A stretch of 43,301 bases of DNA, taken from positions 1 through 43,301 of the forward strand of contig DJEL01000029.1 of NCBI GenBank assembly GCA_002432425.1. The letters are read 5' to 3'. The DNA comes from Lachnospiraceae bacterium UBA5899. Its GTDB lineage: Bacteria > Bacillota > Clostridia > Lachnospirales > Lachnospiraceae. Each line of letters begins with the position of its first letter. The stretch's first letter is position 1. A program made the translations under genes and the position numbers. Positions 32,046 to 41,247 of the stretch are shown here, piece by piece. The notes under the pieces are model-generated. The model did not search any database, was not told the origin of the DNA, and saw nothing but the letters and a program-made list of their open reading frames with translations.

Positions 32046-33587
32046 TTATTTTTTAATAAGAAGAGATTTTCCGGTCATTTCCTTCGGCTGTTCCATACCC
32101 ATAACCTCAATCAGGGTGGGAACAATGTCTGCCAGACAGCCGCCCTCTCTCAGGGTATAGGACTTGTCATAGTTATACAGAATAAAAGGAACCGGATTGG
32201 TGGTATGAGCGGTGTAAGGTTCACCGGTTTCATAGTCAATCATCTGCTCTGCATTTCCGTGGTCTGCGCAGATAAAGAGCACGCCGTCCATATCGTCTAT
32301 TGCGGCAACTGCCTTTCCAACACATTCATCCACTACTTCAATTGCCTTTACGGCTGCGGGAATGACGCCGGTATGACCTACCATATCGGGATTTGCAAAG
32401 TTAATGATAATGACATCATATCTGCCGCTTCTGATGGCGCCTGTCAGCTTGTCGCATACTTCGTAAGCGCTCATTTCCGGCTTTAAATCATAGGTTGCAA
32501 CCTTGGGAGAATGTACTAAAATTCTGTCCTCGCCTTCGTTGGGCTGCTCTACACCGCCGTTAAAGAAGAAGGTTACGTGTGCATATTTTTCAGTTTCGGC
32601 AATACGTGCCTGAGTCATCTTGTGCGCGGCAAGGTATTCGCCGAAGGTATTGGTAATGGCTACCTTGTGGAATGCCACTTCCTTATTGGGGATAGTTGGA
32701 TCGTAATCGGTAAAGGCTACGAATACGATATCCTTTCTGTCTCCTCTTTCAAACTTGTCAAAGGTATCTTCACAGAACGCTCTGGAAATTTCTCTTGCTC
32801 TGTCAGGACGGAAGTTGAAGAATACAACGGAGTCGTGGTCCTTTACGGTGCCGATTGCCTTGCCGTCTTTTGCCACAACAGCAGGTATTACGAACTCATC
32901 GGTTACATCCTTATCATAAGAATCCTTGATGGCGCAGAACGGGCACTCTGCCTGTACGCCCTCGCCCTTTACCATGGCGTCATACGCAAGCTTTACTCTG
33001 TCGTAATTGTTGTCTCTGTCCATTGCGTAGTAACGGCCCATGATGGAAGCGATTTTGCCGACGCCCTTGTTATCCAGTTCCTTCTGCAGCGCCTCTAAGA
33101 ACTCCTTGCCGCTTGTGGGAGGGGTATCTCTGCCGTCTAAGAAGCAGTGTACATACACTTCTTCGATGCCATTTTTCTTTGCCATATCCAGAAGTCCGTA
33201 TAAATGGGTAATGTGGCTGTGCACACCGCCGTCGGAAAGAAGTCCCATGCAGTGCAGGGCGGAATGGTTCTTCTTACAGTTCTCCATAGCCTTTAAGAGC
33301 GCCGGATTTTCAAAGAAATCGCCGTCCTGGATTTCCTTGGTGATACGGGTCAGTTCCTGATATACGATACGTCCCGCACCCATATTCATATGGCCGACTT
33401 CGGAGTTGCCCATCTGTCCTTCGGGAAGGCCTACCGCCATACCGCTTGCCAGTCCCTTTACAAAAGGATTTTCCGCCATCAGCTTGTCCATTACAGGGGT
33501 ATTTGCCATGGCAATGGCATTGCCGTTCTTATTATCATTCAGGCCATAGCCGTCTAAAATCATTAATACAACCGTTTTTTTACTCAT
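32046..33587 (-). CDS. gpmI: 2,3-bisphosphoglycerate-independent phosphoglycerate mutase
   Basis: A 513-residue manganese enzyme that interconverts 3- and 2-phosphoglycerate through a phosphoserine. Metal site at ILDGYG near the N-terminus, nucleophile Ser in MGNSEVGHMNMGAGR (about 62), RDTPPTSG in the mutase insert, and C-terminal ligands NFANPDMVGHTG and CADHGNAEQM. Normal length. It supplies the substrate of the enolase encoded downstream. GAGGAG precedes the ATG and a near-perfect promoter lies upstream. Confidence 0.97.
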   Translation of the reverse strand: MSKKTVVLMILDGYGLNDNKNGNAIAMANTPVMDKLMAENPFVKGLASGMAVGLPEGQMGNSEVGHMNMGAGRIVYQELTRITKEIQDGDFFENPALLKAMENCKKNHSALHCMGLLSDGGVHSHITHLYGLLDMAKKNGIEEVYVHCFLDGRDTPPTSGKEFLEALQKELDNKGVGKIASIMGRYYAMDRDNNYDRVKLAYDAMVKGEGVQAECPFCAIKDSYDKDVTDEFVIPAVVAKDGKAIGTVKDHDSVVFFNFRPDRAREISRAFCEDTFDKFERGDRKDIVFVAFTDYDPTIPNKEVAFHKVAITNTFGEYLAAHKMTQARIAETEKYAHVTFFFNGGVEQPNEGEDRILVHSPKVATYDLKPEMSAYEVCDKLTGAIRSGRYDVIIINFANPDMVGHTGVIPAAVKAIEVVDECVGKAVAAIDDMDGVLFICADHGNAEQMIDYETGEPYTAHTTNPVPFILYNYDKSYTLREGGCLADIVPTLIEVMGMEQPKEMTGKSLLIKK

Positions 33588-33642
33588 GATATGCTTACTC
33601 CTCTTTTCTGATTGTTATTTATTTGATATTTACATCGCAAAA

Positions 33643-33671
33643 ATTATACCTTTTCTTTGCAAAACATGCAA
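33643..33671 (-). promoter_or_regulatory. Sigma-A promoter of gpmI
   Basis: On the reverse strand TTGCAT (33666-33671), 17 bases, TATAAT (33643-33648), about 55 bases before the gpmI ATG. Confidence 0.8.
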
Positions 33672-33696
33672 GAAAAGAATTGTTTTTTTTAGGCCA

Positions 33697-33722
33697 TTGA
33701 CATAAAATAGATGAAATATACT
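33697..33722 (+). promoter_or_regulatory. Possible promoter of the cation efflux gene
   Basis: TTGACA (33697-33702) and TATACT (33717-33722) on the forward strand, but only 14 bases apart, less than the usual 16-18. The gene starts 22 bases on. Confidence 0.35.
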
Positions 33723-33744
33723 TTTACAAAAAGGGGATTTTCTC

Positions 33745-34911
33745 ATGATAACTCTGCTGTCTAAAATTTTTATCAAAAACCGGGAGGACACTTCCTCTCC
33801 CGAAGTCAGACAGCGCTACGGTATTTTAAGCGGCGCGGTCGGCATTTTCTTTAACCTGCTTTTATTTGCCGGGAAGTTCCTTGCCGGTTCCGTAAGCCAC
33901 TCCATTGCCATTACGGCGGATGCCTTCAACAACTTATCCGATGCGGCTTCCTCCGTCATTACACTGATTGGATTCAAGTTAGCCGGACAGAAGCCCGACC
34001 CCGACCACCCTTACGGACACGGCAGAATCGAATACCTGTCCGGTCTTGCGGTTGCCGCCGCCATTTTGATCATGGCATTTGAGCTCTTAAAAGGCTCTGT
34101 GGAAAAACTGCTCCACCCGGTGGAAACTGCTTTTCATCCTCTGATCATCCTCTGTCTGCTGCTTTCCATTCTGGTGAAGGGCTATATGTACTTATATAAC
34201 AGAAGCATCAGCAGAAAAATACACAGTGAAGCCATGATGGCAACTGCAAAGGACAGCCTAAGTGATATGGTGGCAACCTCCGCCGTGCTTTTTACCACCC
34301 TGCTTTCCCGCTACGCCCACATCGATCTGGACGGCTGGTGCGGCATTTTGGTGGGCATCTTTATTTTCACGACAGGTCTTTCCGCCGCAAGGGATACCAT
34401 CAATCCGCTGCTTGGCGAAGCTCCCGACCCGGAATTTGTCAAAAGGATTGGCGAAATCGTCTATTCCTCCGAGGACATTTTAGGGTTCCATGATTTAATG
34501 GTACATAATTACGGTCCCGGCCGCGTCATCATTTCCCTGCACGCAGAAGTACCCGCCGATGGGGATATCCTTGCCCTGCACGACACCATCGACAACATCG
34601 AACGAAAACTGAAAAAAGAACTGCACTGCGAGGCGGTCATTCATATGGACCCCATCTGTATCCATGACCCGGAGGTCAATGCCCTGAAAGAAAAGGTCTG
34701 CGGTATTTTGAGAAATATCGACCCGGTTCTGACCCTGCACGATTTCCGCACGGTAAAGGGGCCCACCCACACCAATATCATTTTCGATGTGGTAAAGCCC
34801 TACCGTTTTCCCCTCTCCGACGAGGAGTTAAAACAGCTTTTAAGCGAAAAAATACAGTCCATGGGCAAAAATTTTTACCCGATTATTCAGATAGATGAAA
34901 AGTACACTTGA
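33745..34911 (+). CDS. Cation diffusion facilitator family transporter
   Basis: A 388-residue divalent-metal efflux protein. The membrane part has about six helices, with the metal-site motif TADAFNNLSDAAS (about 56-68), HPYGHGRIEYLSG and, on helix 5, TAKDSLSDMVAT. The cytoplasmic C-terminal domain is about 180 residues, longer than the roughly 90 usual in the family, and seems to hold a second ferredoxin-like unit after residue 300. Zinc, manganese or iron export is likely; the metal cannot be told. The stop codon overlaps the -35 box of the next promoter. Confidence 0.92.
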   Translation: MITLLSKIFIKNREDTSSPEVRQRYGILSGAVGIFFNLLLFAGKFLAGSVSHSIAITADAFNNLSDAASSVITLIGFKLAGQKPDPDHPYGHGRIEYLSGLAVAAAILIMAFELLKGSVEKLLHPVETAFHPLIILCLLLSILVKGYMYLYNRSISRKIHSEAMMATAKDSLSDMVATSAVLFTTLLSRYAHIDLDGWCGILVGIFIFTTGLSAARDTINPLLGEAPDPEFVKRIGEIVYSSEDILGFHDLMVHNYGPGRVIISLHAEVPADGDILALHDTIDNIERKLKKELHCEAVIHMDPICIHDPEVNALKEKVCGILRNIDPVLTLHDFRTVKGPTHTNIIFDVVKPYRFPLSDEELKQLLSEKIQSMGKNFYPIIQIDEKYT

Positions 34912-34936
34912 CAGCTTCTTAAAAAAGGCGTATAGT
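34908..34936 (+). promoter_or_regulatory. Consensus sigma-A promoter of the leader/ABC exporter unit
   Basis: TTGACA (34908-34913), exactly 17 bases, TATAGT (34931-34936). The -35 box overlaps the stop codon of the upstream gene. Transcription should start near 34943, giving a leader of about 290 bases before the first exporter gene. Confidence 0.88.
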
Positions 34937-34980
34937 CAAACAAGTTAATGTCAAAATATAAAAAGAAGGAGGTAACCGAA

Positions 34981-35070
34981 ATGATTAATTTCGTAAACAA
35001 CATGACAGATAACAAAATCTTAACAACGACTATTTTCGCAGTTACCTCAGAAAGACTTATGAATTGCTGA
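34981..35070 (+). CDS. 29-residue leader peptide of a transcription attenuator
   Basis: A tiny frame with an unusually strong ribosome binding site (AAGAAGGAGG) and an ATG at 34981, ending in TGA at 35068-35070. The peptide begins MINFVNNMTDNKILTTT and ends SERLMNC. It has no other recognisable features. It lies between a consensus promoter and a perfect terminator, in front of a drug-type ABC exporter pair. This is the layout of ribosome-mediated attenuation, where an antibiotic stalls the ribosome on the leader and lets polymerase pass; B. subtilis bmrB-bmrCD is a known case. The role is inferred from layout. Confidence 0.7.
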   Translation: MINFVNNMTDNKILTTTIFAVTSERLMNC

Positions 35071-35082
35071 TATCTGACAGCA

Positions 35083-35126
35083 AGTGCTTTTGCAAGCTTA
35101 TACTTTTGAATTAAGCTTTCGGCACT
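35083..35126 (+). promoter_or_regulatory. Hairpin between leader peptide and terminator
   Basis: AGTGC (35083-35087) pairs with GCACT (35122-35126), with AAGCTTA and TTAAGCTT pairing inside. It begins 12 bases after the leader stop and could be the part whose folding is changed by a stalled ribosome. Confidence 0.5.
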
Positions 35127-35141
35127 CCGGTTTGTAAATTT

Positions 35142-35170
35142 GCCTGCGGTTTCTTCCGCAGGCTTTTTTT
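35142..35170 (+). terminator. Attenuator terminator before the ABC exporter genes
   Basis: Perfect 8-bp stem GCCTGCGG (35142-35149) and CCGCAGGC (35156-35163), 6-nt loop, then seven T (35164-35170). It stands 64 bases before the first exporter ATG, downstream of the operon promoter, so the genes are expressed only on readthrough. Confidence 0.9.
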
Positions 35171-35234
35171 GTGTCTGTGGATACACCGCCGCAGCCGTCT
35201 TTCCGAGGGGATTAAAAAGGAGGAGAAAGAAACA

Positions 35235-36989
35235 ATGAAGAAACTGTCAACGCATATCAGAGAGCATCTGCCGGCTTATCTTTTGGCCACTCTTGCCCTT
35301 GTTATCCATGTCGGACTGGATATGCTTTCACCGGAGCTTACCAAACGCATCATCGATGACGTTATCGGGAACGGCAACCTTGCCGCCCTGAAAGGTATTC
35401 TCCTTGGCTTTTTAGCTATCGGTATCGGCCGTTTTATCTTCGGCTACATCAAGGAATACACCTTCGACGTGACCGGTGCCACCATCGCTTCCAATATGCG
35501 TAAGGAGCTGTTCGACCACATCCAGAGCCTTTCCGCCGATTTCTTTGACAGGACCGGCACCGGCGAGCTGATGAGCCGTATCAAGGATGATGTAGACCGC
35601 ATCTGGGACGGTATTTCCTATGTGGGAATGCTCCTGATTGAGGTTGCCGTACACACATCCCTGATTTTATTCTGTATGATACGCATCAACTGGAAGTTAG
35701 CGTTAATTCCCATCGTCTGCATGATTTTGTGCGCCTGCCTCGCTATTTATCTGGAAAAGAAGCTGGACAGCGTATACGAAGCCATCAGTGAGGAAAATGC
35801 GGAATTAAATACCGTTGCGGAAGAAAACCTGACCGGTGTGCGCACCGTGCGGGCTTTTGCCAGAGAGGATTTTGAAATAAACAAATTCCTTTCCCACAAC
35901 ACCCGCTACTATGAATTAAACATGCAGCAGTCCAAAATTTTTGTAAAGTACCACCCGCTGTTTTCCTTAGTCAGCAAAATCCTGCCGCTGTTTGTTTTAC
36001 TCTTCGGCGGTATTCTGTACTTAAACCAGAAGGACGGCAGCTTTACCTTAGGTGACCTGGGTGCCTTTATCCAGTACTCCACCAATATCGTGTGGCCCAT
36101 GGAAATGCTGGGCTGGCTGACCAACAGCTTATCTTCTGCCGTTGCTTCCAATAAAAAGATACGGAAGCTCTATGCGGAAACGCCCACCATTAAAAATCCG
36201 GAAAATCCGGTTGTACTGCCCGGGGTAAAAGGAAAGCTTTCCTTCTCCCACGTCAGCTTTGTAAGGGAGGAAAAAACGGTATTGTCCGATATCAGCTTTA
36301 CCGTGGAAGCCGGACACACTCTTGGCATCATGGGTGCCACCGGCTCCGGCAAATCTTCCATCGTGCAGCTTATGCAGCGTATGTATGACTGCAGCGACGG
36401 CAGCATTTCCTTAGACGATGTGGATATCCGCGAGCTTACCTTAAAGCAGGTGCGCAGCAGCATTTCCGCCGTTATGCAGGATGCGTTCCTCTTTTCCGAT
36501 ACCATCGACGAAAATGTGCGTCTGGGTAAAAAAGACAGCATTACACCCGATGTGGTAAGGGAGGCATCTTCCGCCGCTTCCGCCAGCGAGTTTATCGAAA
36601 AATTAGAGGACGGTTACGATACCGTTATCGGCGAACGCGGTGTGGGACTTTCCGGCGGACAGAAACAGCGTATCAGCATTGCCCGTGCGCTTGCCAAGAA
36701 GAACCCCATTTTAATTATGGACGACTCCACTTCCGCTCTCGACATGGAAACGGAGCACGAAATCCAGAAAACGTTAAAGACGTTAACGGATACCACAAAA
36801 ATTATTATTGCTCACCGCATCAGCGCCGTCCGGCATGCGGATGAGATACTTTTCCTTGAAAACGGTAAGATACAGGAGCGCGGCACCCACGAAGAGCTTT
36901 TGGCTAAGAAGGGTCTGTACTACGAAGCTTACCAGTCTCAGTACGGTGATTTATTACCGGAAACGGAGGATGCAGCTTATGGCATTTAA
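35235..36989 (+). CDS. Heterodimeric ABC exporter half, degenerate-site subunit (BmrC-like)
   Basis: A 584-residue half transporter: six-helix membrane domain (about 15-310) and ATPase. The ATG at 35235 follows AGGAGGAGAAAG; a longer frame to 35169 would overlap the terminator. Walker A GATGSGKSS, Q-loop VMQDAFLFSD, canonical signature LSGGQKQR. Walker B is ILIMDDSTSALD: the catalytic glutamate is replaced by aspartate, as in the degenerate site of heterodimeric exporters. Its gene overlaps the next by 11 bases. Likely a multidrug or antibiotic exporter, given the attenuator. The substrate is unknown. Confidence 0.9.
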   Translation: MKKLSTHIREHLPAYLLATLALVIHVGLDMLSPELTKRIIDDVIGNGNLAALKGILLGFLAIGIGRFIFGYIKEYTFDVTGATIASNMRKELFDHIQSLSADFFDRTGTGELMSRIKDDVDRIWDGISYVGMLLIEVAVHTSLILFCMIRINWKLALIPIVCMILCACLAIYLEKKLDSVYEAISEENAELNTVAEENLTGVRTVRAFAREDFEINKFLSHNTRYYELNMQQSKIFVKYHPLFSLVSKILPLFVLLFGGILYLNQKDGSFTLGDLGAFIQYSTNIVWPMEMLGWLTNSLSSAVASNKKIRKLYAETPTIKNPENPVVLPGVKGKLSFSHVSFVREEKTVLSDISFTVEAGHTLGIMGATGSGKSSIVQLMQRMYDCSDGSISLDDVDIRELTLKQVRSSISAVMQDAFLFSDTIDENVRLGKKDSITPDVVREASSAASASEFIEKLEDGYDTVIGERGVGLSGGQKQRISIARALAKKNPILIMDDSTSALDMETEHEIQKTLKTLTDTTKIIIAHRISAVRHADEILFLENGKIQERGTHEELLAKKGLYYEAYQSQYGDLLPETEDAAYGI

Positions 36990-38754
36990 TTCTTATAAAG
37001 AAGACGAACAGACCAGCCATGTAAAGAAAAGCGCCACCCTGCTTCGTCTGTTCTCCTACTTACTTGCCTATAAAAAAGAAATTGTCGGCGTACTTCTCAT
37101 TATGGCGTTCTGTGTGGGGGTATCTTTATTAAACCCGCTTATCATGGAAGCTGCCATTGACGACTACATCGGCAAAGGCAACTTAAAGGGTCTGATTGGA
37201 CTGATTGTATTTGCAGCCGCCTTAAATATCATTATGATACTGCTGGTAAAATTGCGTATGTATATCATGGCAAAGGTGTGCAACCAGGTACTTTTAACCA
37301 TCCGTCAGGAACTTTACACCCATATCCAGACACTGGATTTTCACTTTTTTGACAGCCGTCCCACCGGCAAGATACTCTCCCGTATCATCGGCGATATCAA
37401 TTCCTTAAAGGACGTGCTGAATAACAGTGTTACCACCCTCATACCCGACTTTATTACGGTGGCAAGCGTTGTCGTGATTATGCTGGTAAAAAGTCCCCTG
37501 CTTGCGCTTGCAAGCCTTTCCACCCTTCCGGTGTTAATCATCGGGCTTACGGTTATCCAGCTTTTCTCCCACAAGCGCTGGCGTATTTTCCGGAAAAAAG
37601 CTTCCAACCTGAATGCGTTCATTCACGAGGACATCTCGGGTATCCGCATCATCCAGAGCTTTACGGCGGAGGAAGAAACGAAAAAAACCTTCTCCGTACT
37701 GGTGAAGGAGCATTTATCCGCTTTCAAGAGAGCTGTCCGGTTAAACGACAGCTTCGGCTCCATCATTGATATCTGCTGGAGTGTGGGAACCATTGCTCTT
37801 TATTATGTGGGACTGGTGTTGCTGCCCGGCAGCGCCAGCGTGGGACTTTTAATCTCCTTCGGCTACTATATCGGTATGTTCTGGAGCCCCATTGCCAATT
37901 TGAGCAGTTTCTACAACCAGTTAATTACCAATATTGCCGCAGCGGAACGTATTTTCGAGGTGCTGGACACGGAACCCGAAATCAAAAACAGTCCGGATGC
38001 CGTGGATATTTCCGGCATCACCGGCGCCGTAACCTTCGACCATGTTTCCTTTGCCTATACGGATGCGCCCGATGTGAAGGTGTTAAAGGATGTTTCCTTT
38101 TCGATTAAGCCCGGTGAAACCATTGCCCTTGTAGGTCCCACCGGCGCCGGCAAAACCACGATCGTCAACTTAATCAGCCGTTTCTATGATGCAACGGAAG
38201 GGGAAGTGAAAATCGACGGTTTGAATGTAAAGGACATGACGCTTCACAGCTTAAGGAGCCACATGGGCATAATGACCCAGGACAATTTTCTCTTCTCCGG
38301 CACGGTAAAGGAAAATATCCGCTACGGAAAGTTAGATGCCACGGAAGAAGAAATCATTCAGGCTGCCAAGGCAGTCGGCGCCCATGACTTCATCATGAAG
38401 TTAAAGGACGGTTACGACACCAAGCTAAGCGAACGCGGCGGCGGACTCTCCGTCGGTCAGAAACAGCTTCTGGCATTTGCCCGTACCTTCGTATCCATGC
38501 CCGGTATTCTTATCCTGGATGAAGCAACGTCCAGCATCGATACAAAAACCGAGCTTCTGGTGCAGAAAGGCATCGAGACACTGCTTAAGGGAAGAACTTC
38601 CTTTGTCATTGCCCACCGCCTCTCCACCATCCAGAAGGCTGACCGCATCTTCGTCATCGATGAAGGCGGCATCATGGAACAGGGAACCGCCAAAGAACTG
38701 CTTGCCAAGAAAGGCGCCTACTACGACCTGTATATGGCACAGTTTGCAGTGTAA
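36979..38754 (+). CDS. Heterodimeric ABC exporter half, catalytic subunit (BmrD-like)
   Basis: A 591-residue half transporter. The ATG at 36979 overlaps the end of the first half gene and has CGGAGG upstream. Six-helix membrane domain, then Walker A GPTGAGKTT, Q-loop MTQDNFLFSG, and Walker B ILILDEATSSID with the catalytic glutamate. The signature is LSVGQ rather than LSGGQ. The altered signature pairs across the dimer with the degenerate Walker B of the other half, so one of the two ATP sites is inactive, exactly the heterodimeric pattern. Translationally coupled with its partner. Confidence 0.92.
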   Translation: MAFNSYKEDEQTSHVKKSATLLRLFSYLLAYKKEIVGVLLIMAFCVGVSLLNPLIMEAAIDDYIGKGNLKGLIGLIVFAAALNIIMILLVKLRMYIMAKVCNQVLLTIRQELYTHIQTLDFHFFDSRPTGKILSRIIGDINSLKDVLNNSVTTLIPDFITVASVVVIMLVKSPLLALASLSTLPVLIIGLTVIQLFSHKRWRIFRKKASNLNAFIHEDISGIRIIQSFTAEEETKKTFSVLVKEHLSAFKRAVRLNDSFGSIIDICWSVGTIALYYVGLVLLPGSASVGLLISFGYYIGMFWSPIANLSSFYNQLITNIAAAERIFEVLDTEPEIKNSPDAVDISGITGAVTFDHVSFAYTDAPDVKVLKDVSFSIKPGETIALVGPTGAGKTTIVNLISRFYDATEGEVKIDGLNVKDMTLHSLRSHMGIMTQDNFLFSGTVKENIRYGKLDATEEEIIQAAKAVGAHDFIMKLKDGYDTKLSERGGGLSVGQKQLLAFARTFVSMPGILILDEATSSIDTKTELLVQKGIETLLKGRTSFVIAHRLSTIQKADRIFVIDEGGIMEQGTAKELLAKKGAYYDLYMAQFAV

Positions 38755-38772
38755 ATCTCATATCTACACAAA

Positions 38773-38807
38773 AATCCCCGGCAGAACTGGTCTGCCGGGG
38801 ATTTTTT
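38773..38807 (+). terminator. Terminator after the ABC exporter genes, bidirectional
   Basis: A perfect 13-bp stem AATCCCCGGCAGA (38773-38785) and TCTGCCGGGGATT (38791-38803) with a 5-nt loop and flanking A and T runs, lying between convergent genes. Confidence 0.88.
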
Positions 38808-38865
38808 ATTGCATTTTGTTTATCTGTTACTTTTTGTATTCTGCACATTTTGTTTTCTTATTGCC

Positions 38866-41079
38866 TTAGTCCTTATTTTCTTCCAACGCAAGTCGCAGCC
38901 GGTTTTCCATGTTATCACACGTCCTGTCCAGGTCCTGATTGCCGGTAAAATAGGCTTCCGCTTCTTCCAGAATGATATTCTCATAGGCTGCTTTCATGGG
39001 TTTCACGTATTTTACTTCCTGTAAAGCCGTTACCGCCGCTTCCGCCTCCTCCTCGGAAATGGAGCCGACCGGAATAATCACTTCCGCCGCTCCCATGCCA
39101 ATCTGGAAATCATACTTTCTGTTATACTTTCCGTACTTGTCTTCATAGGCTTCTGTGGCAAGGAAATAGTCTTTTCTGAGTTCATATTCTTCCCTGATAA
39201 CCGGCATAATCATTCCCCAGGAGAAAAAGTTGTGATAATTTTCCGGTTCATACAGGAAATCATACAGGGCAAAGAGAGCCTCTTTGTTCTCCGATTTGCT
39301 GCATACCCCGAGAAGACCTTCCCTGCTTCCGATTATCAGTCCGTCCGCTCCCACGTTGCTGAATACGGCATTTTTATGAAACAGCTCATTAAAATACAGA
39401 TAATCGCTGGGTTCTGATAAGTATGCTCTTGTAGCGCAAGACTCCCCTTCACAATACTGCATAACCGGGTCAAAGTTTTTATGTTGGTCGGTACTCTGTA
39501 TTTTTAAGAACTGCAGCATGGAACGGAATGCTTCCTCTTTTACATGGATTTCCTTATTTTCTTCATCGACAATCCGGTTGCCGGAATACTCTAACAGCCA
39601 TGCCAAATCTACGCCTGCTCCCTGTGTGGACAAGAAGGAATTACTCTCTCCGCACAGGCTTTCATACTGCATAAGGTCGGAAAAATCAATTTCTTTGTCA
39701 TAGGCATAGCCAAATGCCTTAAAATCGGGGTAGAGGGCGTATATCCTGCCCTTTTCATCCGTCACACTTTCCAGATAGTGCGTGATAAAACAGTCCTTGG
39801 AAACCACCTTACTCTGTGCAAAATAATTTTCCAAATCATACAGGGCGTCATTTTTCACAAGTTCATCCTCTATATCATCCAGAAGAATACCATCTAACTT
39901 GCCATCCTGGCAGTCCAAGAACAGATGCGTAATGGCGATATCTCTGTCCTCATACATATCCCCATAGACGACCATTTCAAAATAGTAGTCCTCCGACTGA
40001 TTATTAAATTCCTCTATGTGCAAACCACTCGCAGGCCACAGACTGCCTATTTTACAGCAGACTTTCCCGGCTTTTCCGGAATAATCTCCAACAGTCTCAC
40101 TGGGTGTAAAATGATACAGAACCGTTTTCTCCTCCGATGCTATAGCCCATACATAAAAGCCTTCCTGTGTGTCCGGTGTAATATTCATTACATAACAATC
40201 AGCAATTCCCATGGCAGTAAAATCAAATATCTTTTCCTGTCTGCCGCCCTTTACCCCAATCAGGTAATCTTCTCTGATACCGTTGTCCTCATTCTTGTAA
40301 CCTTGGGTATAATAAAAATAATCATATTCGGCATTTCCCGGACAAAATCCTCTGGTTACGGAAAAGTCCATCACATTTTTCGGAAGCTTTCCTTCTTTGT
40401 CCAGTTTATTCCGTTCCTCTTTATATCCATATAGAGAACCATCTTTATTGTCCACCAGCTTTACCTTATTTTCCCGCATCGGAACAAGTGTCCAGCCGCT
40501 GTCTGCTAAAAAAAATGCCTTTCCTTGTAAGTCCAGGTTCAGCACAAGAACAATTCCCTGGCCATCATTATTTTGTCCGTTTACATATACATAGTTTCCA
40601 TCACTTTTAATATCAAAAATATAATTTATACTGCTTTTCCCAGAAGCCTGATTGGGAAATGTCAACTCTGTTAAATTAACCTTTGTTATGAGCTGCCGCT
40701 GTTCATCCAGGACATACAGATTTTTGTCAATATCCAGTTCCAGTATTTTCCCTCCCGGTACATAAAAAGGGGAATAATTTTCGGCTGTAAAAGACTCTAT
40801 TTTTTCTGCTTTTCCGGTTTCGTAATCATATTCATAGGTGTTTTTGACCACATAAGTAGTAATTCCGTCTATATCTTCAAATCTCGACTCGCAATAAAGT
40901 GCTTTTTCGTCCGTACTTTCCAATGCATCAATACGGGTATCCGCATATTCCATTGTCAGAAAACATTCCGTCCTTTCATAAGCATTCATCTTCTCGGACT
41001 CATATATCTTTTTTGCAGAACAGGCACTTAACAACGTAGCTGCTATGCATAACAGGATGGATATACTATATTTTTTCAT
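38866..41079 (-). CDS. Binding-protein-like lipoprotein with propeller-like N-terminal half
   Basis: A 737-residue lipoprotein. The ATG at 41079 is chosen since GGGAG lies upstream and the signal peptide starts there; lipobox LLSAC, Cys about 21. Residues about 50-330 look like blades of a beta propeller (short repeated strands such as YVPGGKILELDIDKNLYVLDEQ). The C-terminal half resembles family 1 extracellular solute-binding proteins and aligns by eye with the next gene (YSGNRIVDEENKEI against YSGSQFVDRETGKC). The N-terminal ligand-binding lobe seems shortened compared with that paralogue. No transporter genes are adjacent. Sugar binding or sensing is possible but unproven. Confidence 0.7.
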   Translation of the reverse strand: MKKYSISILLCIAATLLSACSAKKIYESEKMNAYERTECFLTMEYADTRIDALESTDEKALYCESRFEDIDGITTYVVKNTYEYDYETGKAEKIESFTAENYSPFYVPGGKILELDIDKNLYVLDEQRQLITKVNLTELTFPNQASGKSSINYIFDIKSDGNYVYVNGQNNDGQGIVLVLNLDLQGKAFFLADSGWTLVPMRENKVKLVDNKDGSLYGYKEERNKLDKEGKLPKNVMDFSVTRGFCPGNAEYDYFYYTQGYKNEDNGIREDYLIGVKGGRQEKIFDFTAMGIADCYVMNITPDTQEGFYVWAIASEEKTVLYHFTPSETVGDYSGKAGKVCCKIGSLWPASGLHIEEFNNQSEDYYFEMVVYGDMYEDRDIAITHLFLDCQDGKLDGILLDDIEDELVKNDALYDLENYFAQSKVVSKDCFITHYLESVTDEKGRIYALYPDFKAFGYAYDKEIDFSDLMQYESLCGESNSFLSTQGAGVDLAWLLEYSGNRIVDEENKEIHVKEEAFRSMLQFLKIQSTDQHKNFDPVMQYCEGESCATRAYLSEPSDYLYFNELFHKNAVFSNVGADGLIIGSREGLLGVCSKSENKEALFALYDFLYEPENYHNFFSWGMIMPVIREEYELRKDYFLATEAYEDKYGKYNRKYDFQIGMGAAEVIIPVGSISEEEAEAAVTALQEVKYVKPMKAAYENIILEEAEAYFTGNQDLDRTCDNMENRLRLALEENKD

Positions 41080-41158
41080 TGAAAGCCGGCTCCCTTCCTC
41101 ATTGTTCTTCTTAATACATTCATTGTCGGTATTGACATATATCATTTATTATAATTAA

Positions 41159-41187
41159 ATAGTATATAAAAAGATGCGCAATGTCAA
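41159..41187 (-). promoter_or_regulatory. Sigma-A promoter of the 737-residue lipoprotein
   Basis: On the reverse strand TTGACA (41182-41187), 17 bases, TACTAT (41159-41164), about 80 bases before the ATG. Confidence 0.75.
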
Positions 41188-41206
41188 CCGGGAACCGTTT
41201 CACAAA

Positions 41207-41233
41207 AAAAGCAGGCACTTTCGTGTCTGCTTT
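41207..41233 (-). terminator. Terminator of the partial binding-protein gene
   Basis: AAAGCAGGCAC (41208-41218) and GTGTCTGCTTT (41223-41233) pair with one G-U; a run of T follows on the reverse strand. It separates the two paralogues, which therefore have separate transcripts. Confidence 0.8.
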
Positions 41234-41247
41234 TTTCTTAATCGCTG

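Noticed and set aside
34887..35186. 99-residue reverse-strand frame over the leader and terminator
   Set aside because: It is antisense to a promoter, leader peptide and terminator and has no ribosome binding site; shadow of the attenuator.
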